Positions 30,728 to 42,483 of a stretch of 64,000 nucleotides of DNA are shown piece after piece; the stretch's first letter is position 1; each line of letters opens with the position of its first letter. A program made the position numbers and the translations under genes. The stretch covers positions 4,715,418-4,779,417 of the forward strand of contig OY482866.1 in NCBI GenBank assembly GCA_960531495.1, read 5' to 3'. The notes under the pieces are model-generated. The model did no database searches, was not told the DNA's origin, and saw nothing but the letters and a program-made list of their open reading frames with translations. The stretch is from Zeus faber (lineage: Eukaryota > Chordata > Actinopteri > Zeiformes > Zeidae).

Positions 30728-31312
30728 TTATTTATCTATGGCTGATGCCTCTTCTTGCATTGCAATCACATCTCTGAGCATGATTTTATTTTCCAAGTCC
30801 ACTTCATGAGTGACCAGAAGAACCTTGCCTGCTTTGTTTGCTCCTGTAACTGCTTTTGCAGCCTCATCAGCCACTTTGTTACCTTGTGTGACCCTTGACG
30901 TTTCCATTTTATGTGCTGCACACTTAGCTTCAGCTATTTCCTTTGGTTTCGTCATTGCATACAACAATTTCATTATCTGGGCATGATGCTGTATCGGAGA
31001 ACCATCGGTTTTCTTAAATCCTTGATTTTTCCATACCGATCCAAATAAATGACACACATTATGTGCATATGCAGAATCTGTATATATTGTCACTCGCTTG
31101 CCTTCGGCCAATACACAAGCTTCGGTCAGGCCCACAAGCTCAGCAAGCTGTGCAGAGGCAGGTTGTGGTATTACTTCTGCTTTCTCAACAACAAATTCAG
31201 TTCCCTGGGGTTTGACTACTGCATAACCAGCACTAAATGTGTCTCCTTTTCGATTGCCGGACCCATCAGTCCAATACTCCACATCTGACAGATGCAGTGG
31301 GAAAGCTTGCAA
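30728..31312 (-). pseudogene. pol: ERV-D RNase H
   Basis: A 194-codon frame with YWTDGSGNRKGDTFSAGYAV, AQLAELVGLTEAC, VTIYTDSAYAHNVCHLFGSV, and TQGNKVADEAAKA. All four acidic positions of RNase H are present. It removes RNA from RNA-DNA hybrids. It is out of frame with the RT segment to the right and with integrase to the left. Confidence 0.85.
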
Positions 31313-31384
31313 GTCTGATCTGAGCTTTGCATATCTCTCTACTTTCTGAACACAATCATGTGGCTCTCCATCCTCTGGTGTTGG

Positions 31385-32876
31385 TTAATTCTCAGCTCGA
31401 TTTACTGTGACGCACCTTACTAAGGTGACATCTTCCTGCTCTAAGAGCCTGTGATAGTCTCTTAGCCTAGACATAGTCAATGTACATTTACCGAAGTTCA
31501 AAAGATTTCTGGGACTATGATGGGTAAGAATTGTCACTGGGTAACCCATAGTTACTGATGATGCTTTATCGTACATTAGATAAACTCCCACCATTGCTCT
31601 GTAGCACAGTGGTAGCCCCAATTCTACTTCTGAATAGGCGGTAGAATAATACGAAACAGGTTGAGGGCTTGTCCCTGTACCTGTGGGCTGACAAAGAACT
31701 GCACATGCATGTTTGCCTCCAGTGGACGTAGCCACATACAGCAAAAATTTCTTAGAGTAGTCTGGCAGCGCTAGCGCTAGAGCTTCTTGTAGCCTCTGTT
31801 TGATCGTTTCAAATGCTATAAGACCTTCCTGCGTCCAGGTGAGGTTGCAATGGAGTTGAGCATTCCCAGTCTCTTTTATCATGACTCTCAAAGGCCTTGT
31901 TAGGCAGGCATAATCTTCTGCCCAAGCTGAAGAATATCCCGCAATACCGAGAAACATCATCATCTCTCTGACTGTTCTCGGCTTTGGTGCCGTTCGAATG
32001 GCTTCCAAATGACTCTCAGAGATGCTTCTGTGACCATGGGTTATTGGTTGACCCAAATAAATAACTTTTCTTGACAATACTGTAGCTTCTTCTGAGACGC
32101 CTTGTGTCCTTTGTCTGCCAATAGCTGTAACAGTTTGATTGAGTCCTCATGGCACGTTTCCTTATCTGGTGAACAGATGACGATGTCGTCCACATACTGA
32201 CAGTACTTTTCAAGATCTGATCAATCCCAGCCAAGTCATCCTGCAACACTTTATTGAAAATGTGTGGACTATGATTGAATCTTTGGGGGAGCCTCTTGTA
32301 CTCGAAGGTTTGTCCTTTGTATGTGAATCCAAACAATCCTTGTCTTTCTTTGATCAGTGGAACACTGAAAAATGCTCTACACAAATCCAACACTGTGAAG
32401 TGTGTAGCCTCTGGAGGAATTTGGGCTAACAAGGTATGTGGATCTGGTACATCTGTTGGAAAATCCTGCACCACTTCATTTATCGCTCTTAAATCATGTA
32501 CCAAGCGATAGGACTCATTTGGTTTCTTTATAGGCAATATAGGCGTATTGCTCTGAGGATCCAAACATATTTCCACAACACCTGCTTTTAACAGTCCTTC
32601 AATTTGTGGTTCAATCCCTTTGATTGCCTCCTCCTTTAGTGGGTATTGATTCTTCCAAGGAGGTTTGTTTCCTGGTCTCAGTTCAACTCTCACCGGTTGG
32701 GCTGACTTCACAAGTCCGATGTCAGTACTATGTTGTGACCACAAACATTCTTGAATTTGTTGCAGCATCTCCTCTCTCATGCTGTCTGAGTCGAATTTAG
32801 CGCTGAACATTGACTCATGTGTCATCAGTACCACTTCTGGTTGTCCTTGTCCTTGAGCTGAAATCATGATATTCAA
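31385..32876 (-). pseudogene. pol: ERV-D reverse transcriptase (frameshifted)
   Basis: The first frame (32876-32016) has RVELRPGNKPPWKNQYPLKE, SYRLVHDLRAINEVV, FTVLDLCRAFFSVPL and YKRLPQRFNHSPHIFNKVLQ. The usual 'MPQG' is LPQR here. The catalytic QYVDDIV is present in DNA (YVDD at 32185-32196) but in the neighbouring frame, so an indel lies just before it. The second frame (32077-31385) carries the connection region: MMMFLGIAGYSSAWAEDYA, then LPLCYRAMVGVYLMYDKASS. Two or more lesions make RT inactive. Confidence 0.85.
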
Positions 32877-32889
32877 GAACTTCTGTTCT

Positions 32890-33337
32890 TCACTTATCCA
32901 GATAGCAAGATTGTCCTTTATTGGTAAAATAAATGAATTCCTCAGCTTCTGCCATAATTTCTCCTATATGCTTCTGCTCAAATATTTCAGCCACCACAAA
33001 TGTCGTACTCTTTCTCAAGATACTCATTAGTATTTATCTTCATAGCTGCTCCTTGTAGTCCCACAATTATGCAGCATGATGTGAGCTGAACATGCTTGGG
33101 CTGATTACTCAACCCTTCTTCCGGATCCGATTGGTCAGCTTTCTTGAAATATTTCAGCGTGCAGTGATGTGGATACTCAGGGGCCTTAGCATCAGGCATA
33201 TTTGCCACAATGAACTTCTCCCACCTTTTGGCTGGCTCTAATAGCTCTAGATTAAGATTTCCAATCCAATATACTAAGTAAGTCTCGGTCTCTGGTGCCA
33301 TAGATAATTGGTGGTAGACATCGGGTGGCACATCCAC
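32890..33337 (-). other. ERV-D two-histidine domain region, second motif lost
   Basis: The frame 33337-32987 has YLVYWIGNLNLELLEPAKRW, PHHCTLKYFKKAD (HCTL at 33155-33166) and CCIIVGLQGAAM. These align with the domain between protease and RT in ERV-A. Where ERV-A has APHITLL, the ERV-D sequence, read in the next frame, gives TTFVVAE followed by the alignable IFEQKHIGEIM, so the second His is gone. This copy is either degraded or was never catalytic. Confidence 0.5.
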
Positions 33338-33379
33338 CAGACAGCCGTCCGGTGGACACCGTATTGTACAGTTAAGTTT

Positions 33380-33706
33380 TCACATAGCATCTCTTCCCAA
33401 GAGTGCAATGGGCGAATGTTCTGACACCAAAATAGGTAGTGTGATTTTCCGACTTCTACAGTAGAGCCCAATTGGTTTTGTGAGAGGAATCAGCTGTTTC
33501 ACACCCTCAAACCCGATTGTCCGTACCAATTGGTCAGACACGGGGAGATGTATAGCATCTTCAGGCCGAACATAGGTGAAAGCTGCTCCGCAGTCTGCCA
33601 TTACTTCCAATGGCTTATCATTTAATTTCACCTCTATTTTTGGATCTTTCCTCGGCCCTGATACTACCAGCTGACACCTCCCTTTCGATTCTTCTGGGCA
33701 CCCCTA
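33380..33706 (-). pseudogene. pro: ERV-D protease with altered active site, and UAG junction at 33704-33706
   Basis: Gag ends PEPGF-UAG and the frame continues GCPEESKGRCQLVVSG, then EVKLNDKPLEVMADCGAAFT. The active-site DTG reads DCG. The flap and C-terminal part follow (ITLPILVSEHSPIALLGRDA, with the GRD turn). The UAG context, GGG-UGC-CCA-GA, is the same as in ERV-A. Confidence 0.8.
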
Positions 33707-34687
33707 GAAACCAGGTTCCGGAGCCCAGTAAGGGTTCGCCGGTTGCCTGGGTGGCTGTGGTTGTCCTCTGAAGCCCCCTCTGAAGCCTCCTCTGAAGACG
33801 CCTCTGAAGCCTCCTCTGAAGCCTCCTCTGAACCTGTAGCAGTCACGTACAAAATGACCTAGTTGTCCACAATTATGACACACTCCTTGAGACTGTTGGA
33901 AATTTACTTCTCTTCCTCTTCCTAAATTACCTTGACCTCTTCCTCTCCATGTTTGTGGTTGGTCAAAAACTGGCTGTGGAAAGAAGACAGTGGGGACCAC
34001 AGGTGGTAGAACCTGAATCTGTTCTTGTTGTGGTTGTGGTGGTAATTGATTTACAGCTTGTTTCTTTTCCTTCTTCTTGTTATCCACCAACTGTATTTGG
34101 TTGAGTTTTCTGAGAGACTCCTGGTCCTGTTCCTTCTGGTCATGCTCCTTTTTCCGATATAGCTCCACTTGATACGCTATGTGGTCCGTATAAACACCTT
34201 TGGTCATGCTTCCAAGACCAACCACTTCTGCCAATTTGCTCCTTACTTGTAGAGGCAGCCCCTTCTGTATTTTAGCTCGGAGAATTGATTTCTCCTTTTG
34301 ATTCAGATCTGGATAATTTCCTGTGACATTTCTCCACACTTGATGATTTCTTGACACATAAGCTCTTGGATTTTCCTGTGGGCCCAATGCCTCGATAAAG
34401 ATGTTGTCTGGGTGTACGTTTATTGGAAATGCATCTTTCAATGCTCTCCACATCCGACCTCTGCTTGCAGCAAACAATTCTGGGTCATATACTGCAGTTG
34501 CCACATATCTGTTAAGGCCTGCCACCTGCAGGATCTCCTCCATCGCTGGGACTCCAATAAGGCTAGCCAGAAGTCTCTTAATATCTCCCATGGCAGGCTG
34601 TGTTCCCACCAAAACCTCTTCCAGCTTTGAGATCCACGGATTTGCTCCATCTTGAAGAGTGAGTAACTTTTCAAGTATGTTAGACAT
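33704..34687 (-). pseudogene. gag: ERV-D gag: capsid and nucleocapsid
   Basis: A 327-codon frame. The capsid portion has [36 protein letters not shown] and [17 protein letters not shown], collinear with the ERV-A capsid. A charged helix follows ([20 protein letters not shown]), then a Gln/Pro-rich linker. The nucleocapsid has one CCHC box ([14 protein letters not shown]) and then RGG repeats ([14 protein letters not shown]), a common RNA-binding pattern. Here capsid and nucleocapsid are in one frame, unlike ERV-A. Confidence 0.9.
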
Positions 34688-35227
34688 GTCTGTTTTCTGC
34701 CAAGGCTAGTATTCTAAATTTTGCCCTCGAATTATCACTGGACACATTTTGTTGGGTCTCTTTCCTTTTCTTGGATGTAGTCTATACCTCAACGTGTCTG
34801 GCTTTTAAGGCTTTTTCTTCTGGAGTTTCTTCACTGTTATTTGCAATTTGTGTAATTGTTTTCCAATACTTGTTGAACTTCTGGACAGGTGGAGTCACTT
34901 ATGTCCTCGAGGCATCCGTCTATACTCCTCTCAATCTCTCTTAAAACCATCCCTCTGTCATCTCCTACCCCTGTACTGGCTGCTAACGGTTCCTTCTCTT
35001 GGTAGTGTTGGAGCTTGGATACATCTTGATGGTTGTTTTAGCCTTGCCCATCTCTATTATTTGCTCATCTTCATCTTTTAAGAGATAGTTGCCTTCCTGT
35101 GTAATCACGGGAGCTGGGGATAAACATCGGTGAATTTCACCTCCTTCTCATAAGGCGGGGGCTTCTTTACAGATACTGTATGTGAGAAGGGTACGGTAAT
35201 CTTCTCCATCAATTTTTCTGTTTCCTT

Positions 35228-35586
35228 TTAATTTTTCTTTATTTCTTGTCTACTTTGTTCTCTTTTTTCCTTTGCAGCTTCGAACCATGTCTGTCCCTCC
35301 TTTGCGAACAGTTGCAGAATGCCAAGTTCTGTTTGTCTTTTCTCCGTGTGTCTCCTTCCCTTCTTACCTTTCTTTTGATTTACTTTATATGTGGACACAA
35401 GCACCTGCATGTTTTTAATCTCATCCGGGTTAAGAGTTCCTTCCACTGGCCATGGTTGTTCAATGTCAGGCCAACGCTTGCTCCATTTCCTGATATTTTT
35501 GCAATATCTTTAATAAGGGGATTATTCTTTCGCACTACATCAATAGGAATGATTACTTGTGTAATTTTAGTATCCATTTTTGACAT
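35228..35586 (-). pseudogene. gag: ERV-D gag N-terminal (matrix-like) part
   Basis: 35586 starts MSKMDTKITQVIIPIDVVRK with ISGNGASVGLTLNNHGQW. The collinear continuation in another frame (35446-35228) is Lys-rich: VNQKKGKKGRRHTEKRQTEL, then AKEGQTWFEAAKEKREQSRQ. The ERV-A matrix has the same plan (FQKEGTQWRQRERKAREM). A frameshift separates the halves. Between here and 34687 the sequence is too broken to read. Confidence 0.65.
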
Positions 35587-35589
35587 CCT

Positions 35590-38206
35590 AATGACACTCT
35601 TATTTTTCTTTTATTGTAAATCCAATTTAACTACCTTAAAATTTGTTTATAAAGCGCCGTGTAATCCATCTTAACCAAAAACAGCTGAATTTGCTAACCC
35701 CAAAGGAGACCAATCGCTTCCCACTTGTGAAAGCCAATTCACTTGTTCACCTTCTGATGCATCTGATCACACTCATTTATGTTTAATTATCAAAATTATA
35801 TCAGTGTTCATTCTGAAAACAGTATAGATAAACCATACTCAGATAATGAAACCAATATTCACAGAACTCAACAGTATTTAAATCAAATCAGCTTTTCCCC
35901 CTGTGATCAATCAATCAATCAATCAATAATACTCCATTAATGACGGAAATGCCTTAATTAGTCAGTCCGTTGCCAAGTCTCTCACTAAATAATTGCAAAT
36001 GAATGAAAGAAAAAGAACTACTACAAACCCATATGTGAAAACAAGCTAAACACGTATATTATAACTAAATGTAGAGACATATAGGTAAAATCAGGTGAGG
36101 TCTGTTGAAAGAGTTTGTGGATAAAACCGTACTGGCCTTTAATTGGTTTAGAGTGATTCAGGATTCCAGAACGTTGTCATCTGCAAGCCTCAGTGTCTGT
36201 GAAGATCTGCCAGGTGTCTTCTCATCTGCCCTTTGGATGATTCAATTCAGACTTATTCCATCTTCTCTGTCTTTCCCCAGCTTTCACTCAGCATAGAACA
36301 AGAGAGGAAGAGAGAAAAAAGAAAAAGAACAACAGAAGAGTTCAGTGTCTTAGGCTCACTCTAAATTCTTATACACACTGTAATACAATTCAGTGTGACT
36401 TACATTATCAGCTTTTTTATTTCGCGCGCACTTGAAATAAAGCAATAATAACTTTTAATCATGCAATACATTTAAAGTCCAAAGAGTATATTAGTCAATC
36501 TGATATCACTTTTAATTTGTTGTTTTTATTCTATTTGTCTATTTGTTTTTATTTTATCTTATTATTTTTTCTTCTAACTACTGAGAAAATAGAGTAGAGG
36601 GGGGGGCTCAATCACAGCCCCTCTTGTCAGGAGGAGTTAACTAAATTCCACTCTGTGTGAAGCACCACCCCTTGCTACACCTCTTAAATTTAGCAACGAC
36701 TTCCAGTATGGACTGGTCGTCAGCGAGTGAACATCCTGTTTTGGCTCCCGTAGGAACAGCCCAGCTCAATGCAGTTACACACAGTCGTAAATCAAAGCTG
36801 TTTTCTCTCAGCAGCCGAAACACAAAAGCTCTTTTCTTTTATTTATCAAAAGTCCTTAAAGAAGGCTCATATATATTTTTATCAACTTTACAAAGTCCGT
36901 AAACAGGCTCATATATGTTTATCACTAAAGGGGCAAGAAATGTTTCTCTTTATGTATTATTCAACTGCTCACCACATATGTATACCTATTTAATAACACA
37001 TATATTCTATACATCACTTACACATACACAAAACATACACAAAGCTCTTCACACATTTGTAGCCGCGGCGCTTTCACACTCATACACACAAAAAGAAAAA
37101 AAGAAAAAGACAGAAGACAGAAAAAGACATGTCTCTCCTGCATCACATCTGATCACCCAAAGACTTCAACAGCGCTTAGCTTTATGTTTTTACGTATTAG
37201 ACACTTTCTAATTTCATCAAAGTTTTCACTTTGGCCAGACTTTTAAATTTTTACTTTGTCCAAACTTTTAACAAATTCTTTTTAATCAGATTCTCTCATC
37301 ATGCATGTTCACTAGCTCTCCAAGGCAGGTTCTGCCCTGTTTTTTCCTCACTTTTCTTCTCAAACTTTATTTTTCATCTTTTAAGACTTTAACTTGTAAC
37401 TCTTTTTATTTCACTTTTCATCTTTTTCATTTTACTTTAGGCTTTTAACTTTTATCTCTTTTTCACTTTTCAAATTTTTCATCTTATTTTAGGCTTTAGG
37501 CTTTTAACTTTTATCTGTTTTCACTTTTCATCTTTTTCATCTTACGTTAGGCTTTTAACTTTTATCTCGTTTTCACTTTACTTTCATCTTTTTCACCTCA
37601 TTCATCTTCATTCATATAATTTTATATTTAGTTAATTTCCTTGGCCAGGGTTATTTCCTCTTTGTTTTTCCTACCTAGATTTCATTATATTATATTTTCA
37701 TTCGGCCAACTTTCACGCAGCATTTAATGAAGACATGTCTTACTGTTTAAGGAGATACTGGCCCTGTCCTAGTTTATCTTGCATCGTTATTTAGATAACT
37801 TTTGGCTACTAGTTCTGCCATTCTACAATTACTTTTTATTTCTACTTTCTCCACATCTTTTAAGCCTTTAACTTTTACTTTTAACTTCATCTTTTATTTT
37901 CTCTATTCTTATTATAATTTCACTATTCTCTATTTCAACTTAATTCTATTTTTCTTCATTTATTATTCTCTTATTCCCATTATTTATGTCTTTTACAACT
38001 TAATAAACCTCAATTTAGACGGAAACTCACTCCACACATCAACACATCCTCTCCATCGCCGCATAATCTGCTTCTTGTCAGTGCAGTCCCTCTGCCAAAA
38101 ACACAACCGCTCCAGACCACATAGCAGCTTAATTTTGTGAGAGGTCGCTCACCCTGAGAGCGGCAGTTCGCTGGAGCAGGCAGCATCGGCAGATGAGGCC
38201 CAACAG
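35590..38206 (-). other. ERV-D long leader, T-rich with tandem repeats at 37384-37605
   Basis: About 2.6 kb between the gag start and PBS, longer than the ERV-A leader. On plus it is very T-rich. CTTTTAACTTTTATCT with following CACTTTTCATCTTTTTCAT recurs about four times at 50-58 base spacing (37384-37605). No gene is recognised. It may contain other insertions. Confidence 0.5.
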
Positions 38207-38225
38207 ATCCTGTTTCGTGACGCCA
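38207..38225 (-). other. ERV-D primer-binding site (tRNA-Ser type)
   Basis: On minus, TGGCGTCACGAAACAGGAT begins 3 bases from the LTR end CTACA. It fits the complement of a serine tRNA whose 3' end is ATCCTGTTCGTGACG plus CCA, with one extra A. Confidence 0.6.
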
Positions 38226-38228
38226 CTT

Positions 38229-38565
38229 TGTAGTTTCTTGATGAATACTATGTGTTGATGAATGAAGGAGTGACCGCTGACGCTGACTTGATTAAAAAAA
38301 TAGTATATTACACAAATCAGCATCAAACCAGACTTGCCTAGGACATCTAGGAGAGACCCGAGCCGGCTGGAATCTCTGCCAAGCGACGCTCTGCACTAGC
38401 TTTTAAAGCTGTACAGAGATAACATAACATATCTGGTCCTAACCCATAGGTGCCCGCTCAGCCTCTGTCTTGCATAAATCTAAAAATTTCCTCCTCTGGT
38501 GAAGCTGGAGGAATCAACAAACGTCCTCTCCGTATGACATGGAAGCAATAAATCTAATAGTAACA
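38229..38565 (-). repeat. ERV-D 5' LTR
   Basis: Homologous to 77-450, with U5 and U3 ends and the internal GGACATCTAGGAGAG block preserved. It includes a TTTAAAAG box near 38402. The outer boundary was placed where the two copies diverge. Confidence 0.65.
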
Positions 38566-39010
38566 TACGTTTCTATTATTCCCGCACTATATCTCAGCTT
38601 TGGGAGCTCAGTGACCTATTCACCTCAGACCTTCCAGACACCTCACGTGCAAAATCAGTGTTCAATGCAACTGGGAGTGTTGATCCTCTCTCAACAGCAT
38701 GAACCTTAAGGCAGTAAAAACTTGATCCCTAACGACGCACAAATAGGGTAAGAACAAAAGACCGGTTGTATGAATGAGCAAAAGCAAATAATTGGTAGTT
38801 CACCGGAAAACAAATAGACGCAGACAACTGTTATTTATATAGTACAAGTCGTCAGAATGCATTGTACGTAATTAACACTAAATACAATTGTGAATTATGT
38901 AGAGAAGAGAAGAGGCAGCAAATCAGAGGCTTAGAAGAGAAAGAGTTGAGAAAACAGGCCGAACTGAATAAAACACAAACAAAAAGTAATACAGTATATT
39001 CTCATATCAT
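38566..39010. other. No gene recognised
   Basis: Mixed-composition sequence between the ERV-D LTR and the ERV-E env. It includes a purine-rich stretch near 38890-38960 that may be part of a common fish repeat. Confidence 0.35.
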
Positions 39011-39253
39011 AATAAGGTAGTAGTGTGTTCAATGCAATGTGTACTGTACCTAGGATCAAGTGTATACAACAAGTATTACAAAGCTAAATGGGATGGAAGT
39101 CCTATGAACCTTTTTATGAAAAGATGTTGAGATATGGACATAAGTCTATTCAACGCAGTAGGTGAAGTAACATTACCAATAGGAACAGATTTCCAAATAG
39201 AGGAGGGATGAGAGTGTCATCAAAATGACGAAGGAAGTGCAAGTGTTAGTGAT

Positions 39254-40320
39254 GTGGGCAGTGTGGAAGAAGCGCAATGTGGGATAATTTGGAATGTCAC
39301 CAGATATTATAACAACCGGATCGCACTACTAAGACAATCACCTGTTATAAAAGGTGACCAATACCTAAAAGACCCTGATCAAATGGCTAAGAAGTCATTC
39401 GTGTCATCCCTGCTGGGTGATAGTGTATATCAAACAAAGGATAAAGTGGTAGCAGACCAATTTTGGATCTGCGGTAATAGGATTTGTTGCCCGTACTATA
39501 TAAACTGTGAAGAGGTTGAAGCGCAAGAGTACAAATGATTACAGAAATTGTGTTATTACCCTCGTTAGATGGGGTTGATGGTAACTTTGAAACCAAGGAG
39601 CTAAAATGGCGAAAAAGAGCATACGAATCAGACGAGAGTGTAAAAATTGATAACATAGGACAACCTAGAGGTACACCCCAAAAAGTTCAAAGCACGAGAT
39701 GAAGTAGCGGCAGGATTTGAAACAATACAATCCAGAGGAATATCCAAAAACACAGAATGGATCAATTACATCCATTATAATCACAAAGGTCTATTAATTA
39801 TACGGATGACGCTTTATCCGCCTTAGGGGAACAATTGAAAGCCACAAGCGCTGTGGCTTGGCAAAATAGGCAAGCTTTAGATTGGCTCTTAGCAGAAAAA
39901 GGAGGAGTGTGTGCACTCATAGACGAAATGTGTTGTACTTTTATCCCAAATAATATCTCGCCAGATGGATTGTTCCCTCTTGCAATAAATTACCTTAAAA
40001 AGCTAAGACAGGAGGTCAAAGACAACGCAGGTTATGGAAAAGATTGGTTTGCATGGCTAGATTTAAAAAATGGGACGATGGGGAATGATGTTCACCAAAA
40101 TAGATATAATACTCTTGGTGCCACTTATAATAATGGGTTTAATTTTTTTCTGTTAAGTCTCATTATGTATTCCCATGATGAGATCCATGATAGTGTCAAG
40201 TTTGAGCAAACAAATGATCCTCACGTCATGGGACATAGTCGAGTCAAAAGGATTAGAATGGGAACATGTTGGAGAAGGAAGCCAGAGTGATGATGAAGAT
40301 GATGGAGAATATGGACTCAC
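39254..40320 (+). pseudogene. env: ERV-E env (gamma-type envelope, broken)
   Basis: 39254-39538 is a surface-subunit fragment (ADQFWICGNRICCPYYINCE). After stops, the transmembrane part includes DEVAAGFETIQSRG and INYIHYN, then at 39835-40290 AVAWQNRQALDWLLAEKGGV followed by CX6CC (CALIDEMCC) and TFIPNN. The membrane anchor is not convincing and may be deleted. The acidic tail SDDEDDGEYGLTKA ends near 40328 in another frame. It matches ERV-B env in motif order. Several frameshifts are present and no product is expected. Confidence 0.75.
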
Positions 40321-40751
40321 AAAGGCCTAAGCTTTGAAAGGCCATGATGAATCAATGCATGTTGAAACAAATTGAATGGTCAGGTTTTTTTAAGTTTTTA
40401 TTCTAGTGTCATGTATTCTTTGTTATAATCATATAATGTGTCATATTTTTAATATTGTACCAAAGGTTTTTTACTTTTATATTATGATGTGTTTTTCTAA
40501 TCATATATTTTGTAATAAAGGCTAATTTATTGATGGGATGGAAACAATTAAAGGTATAACACATTTGGAAATCTATTTTCCTGGAACAGGTTGTGAATTC
40601 TGATTAAAGAAAAAAACATATTTTTCTGATAACCAAATGTGAATACTGATGATTTATCTAGCTGTCCGGAAAGTAGCCATATATGATTGTGAATTGACAA
40701 ATATGTGTTAATTGATTTTTGGGACATAGTAAGCCCCAAAGGGGGGGTATA

Positions 40752-41268
40752 TGGGAGACATTTACGATAACATTCAATGGTAAAATATAAGTATTATCTT
40801 GCCTACATGCTATATGAATCAAATAAGTGTGGGGGAATATTGAGTAAAGGAGATACCACTCTCCCCCAGTGCTGGTACAATATGCCACCAATAGATATTA
40901 AAGGGTGAATGTGAGTGGCTCTGTGGAAAGTGTAGAGTTAACATGTCCATATGTGGAGACATGAGCTCAGGGCTGGAAGGTGTAAAACGGCTTGGTGGAC
41001 AGAGTTCCATATGTTGTAACACAGGCTCTGAGCAAGGAGGTGGACAAGACTACAATGGGCAGATTTCCATATAAGGAGTGAAACTATGCTATGGTATGTT
41101 GACGTATGGATGATAGATGTGTAGAATGGACTTTATAGGCCAGCCGGAGGAGAGGCCCCGGAGTTCATTGCAAACCAACTCAGGCTTTTGTGTTACTTGT
41201 TCACAAGTAATAATAAAAGTCTTTATCTTTCAAACGTCAGCTTCCTCGATCTCTCTTATTTTGTTACA
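40752..41268 (+). repeat. ERV-E 3' LTR
   Basis: 517 bp beginning TGGGAGACATTTAC and ending TTTTGTTACA. It has a CTTTATAGG TATA-like box near 41130, an 8-bp inverted repeat (TTACTTGT-TC-ACAAGTAA) immediately before AATAAA (41212-41217), and a GT/T-rich downstream region. Confidence 0.8.
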
Positions 41269-41415
41269 GTGTTAGAGTAAAGTTTATCAACAACAGTGCT
41301 TGCCCTGCTTGGTGCTTCTAATAACAGAGGAGACAGCCAAGGTGACAGATCATCATTTGTTTCCTGCACTGTCTGGCTTGCTAATCAGCATTGTTAAACT
41401 GGGGGTCTAGGGCTT

Positions 41416-41483
41416 TGTTGGGCTAGACATGTGATTCTGTTTTGAGTGTGAGAGGTCCTGGTTCAAACCCTGGAAAGACCCAC
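41416..41483 (+). pseudogene. tRNA-Pro pseudogene
   Basis: TGTTGGGCTAGACATGTGAT and GTCCTGGTTCAAACCCTGG retain the D and T arms of tRNA-Pro, but the anticodon arm (CTGTTTTGAGTGTGAG) is altered. Confidence 0.6.
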
Positions 41484-41801
41484 AAGCTTTGAGAAACTTA
41501 GATCAGAGGTCTTCTGGACAGGTTTGTAATGTTTAAATAACAACAGCCACATTTCTCTTGGGAAAATACAAGGATTGCCCAATATAGCTATAATTCTAAG
41601 AAAGTAAATGAACACAATCTTATTGCTGTTTGAGTATGTAGCCTCCTTGGCAGATTAGAGGTCTGGTCAAGGATTAGAAATGAGGTGGAATTTGTATGAG
41701 ACACCACCATTGTTGATTGTCTGAACTTGTAATTTGAGAGACGGATATTCTAGGTTAGAAGGAGCAGTTGTATGTTAACTTAATAAGAGCACTGTTAAGT
41801 T

Positions 41802-41883
41802 TGGCAGTGGTTGGTTTTGAACCCATGCCGCCAAAGAGGCTGGAGCCTTAATCTAGCACCTTGGGCGACCTGGCCCCGCTACC
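41802..41883 (-). pseudogene. tRNA-Leu(AAG) pseudogene
   Basis: Same layout as 43252-43333, but with many stem mismatches in the D arm, anticodon stem and T arm. Anticodon loop TTAAGGC kept. Confidence 0.7.
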
Positions 41884-42069
41884 ACTTTTTGCCAGCTTTG
41901 GATCACAGATGTGGGGTTAAAATATCCAAGATGACAAGTCATAATTAGTAAACTGTCACTGGAGAGCAGAGTTCAATATAACATGCATAATTATATATCC
42001 TTCATACCAATCCAATAAGGTTTGCAAAATCTGTCTTTGCTCAGTCGCAACGCACAAGTACACATTTAA

Positions 42070-42133
42070 GGCCGTCCAGCGGGATGATTCTTGCTTTGGA
42101 TGCGAGAAGTCCTGGGTTCAAATCCGGATGAGC
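42070..42133 (+). pseudogene. tRNA-Pro pseudogene
   Basis: GATTCTTGCTTTGGATGCGA and TCCTGGGTTCAAATCCGGAT show a decayed tRNA-Pro(TGG). Confidence 0.55.
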
Positions 42134-42483
42134 CCAAAGACTAAAATTTCTCCTTGCTGATGGATTTCTTAAACACTTCAAATAATCTGCAGGTTCTCAA
42201 GTATGCCTACATTGTTTTTCTTGACTCTTCAGTCTAATTCAAGCTATGCTTGGTTACAATGGGTCAAAGACATGCATTACATTTTGGAACCATGCGATTT
42301 GAACCGCTGGAGCCTAAATCCACTGCCTTGAACCATTTGGTCGCATTACCAATATCTGGAAACTTAATATAAAAATTGTGAAGCTGCTGCTTAATTTTCA
42401 TGATGCTTATAATAACAGAGGAGATATGTCATCATTGTTAGTTACACTTGCCCTCTTAACAATAACAAGCACGAATGATATTT

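Larger units (their letters stand above)
30375..38565 (-). mobile_element. ERV-D: gag-pro-pol provirus cut off within integrase
   Basis: A minus-strand element with a 5' LTR (38229-38565), PBS (38207-38225), a 2.6-kb leader, gag, pro, pol, and then an abrupt end at 30375 inside a tRNA-Pro. The rest of integrase, env and the 3' LTR are absent. It shares gene order, the UAG gag-pro junction and the two-histidine domain region with ERV-A but is clearly diverged, and its LTR family is that of the window's first element. Each gene has frameshifts or lost key residues. Confidence 0.8.
39020..41268 (+). mobile_element. ERV-E: env remnant and 3' LTR
   Basis: Plus-strand env remnants (39254-40320), then a purine tract AAAGGGGGGG at about 40738-40747 and an LTR at 40752-41268. 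The LTR start (TGGGAGACATTTAC) and the poly(A) region resemble ERV-A, so the two are related. gag and pol are absent here. ERV-C, in the same orientation, could be its detached left part. Confidence 0.75.
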
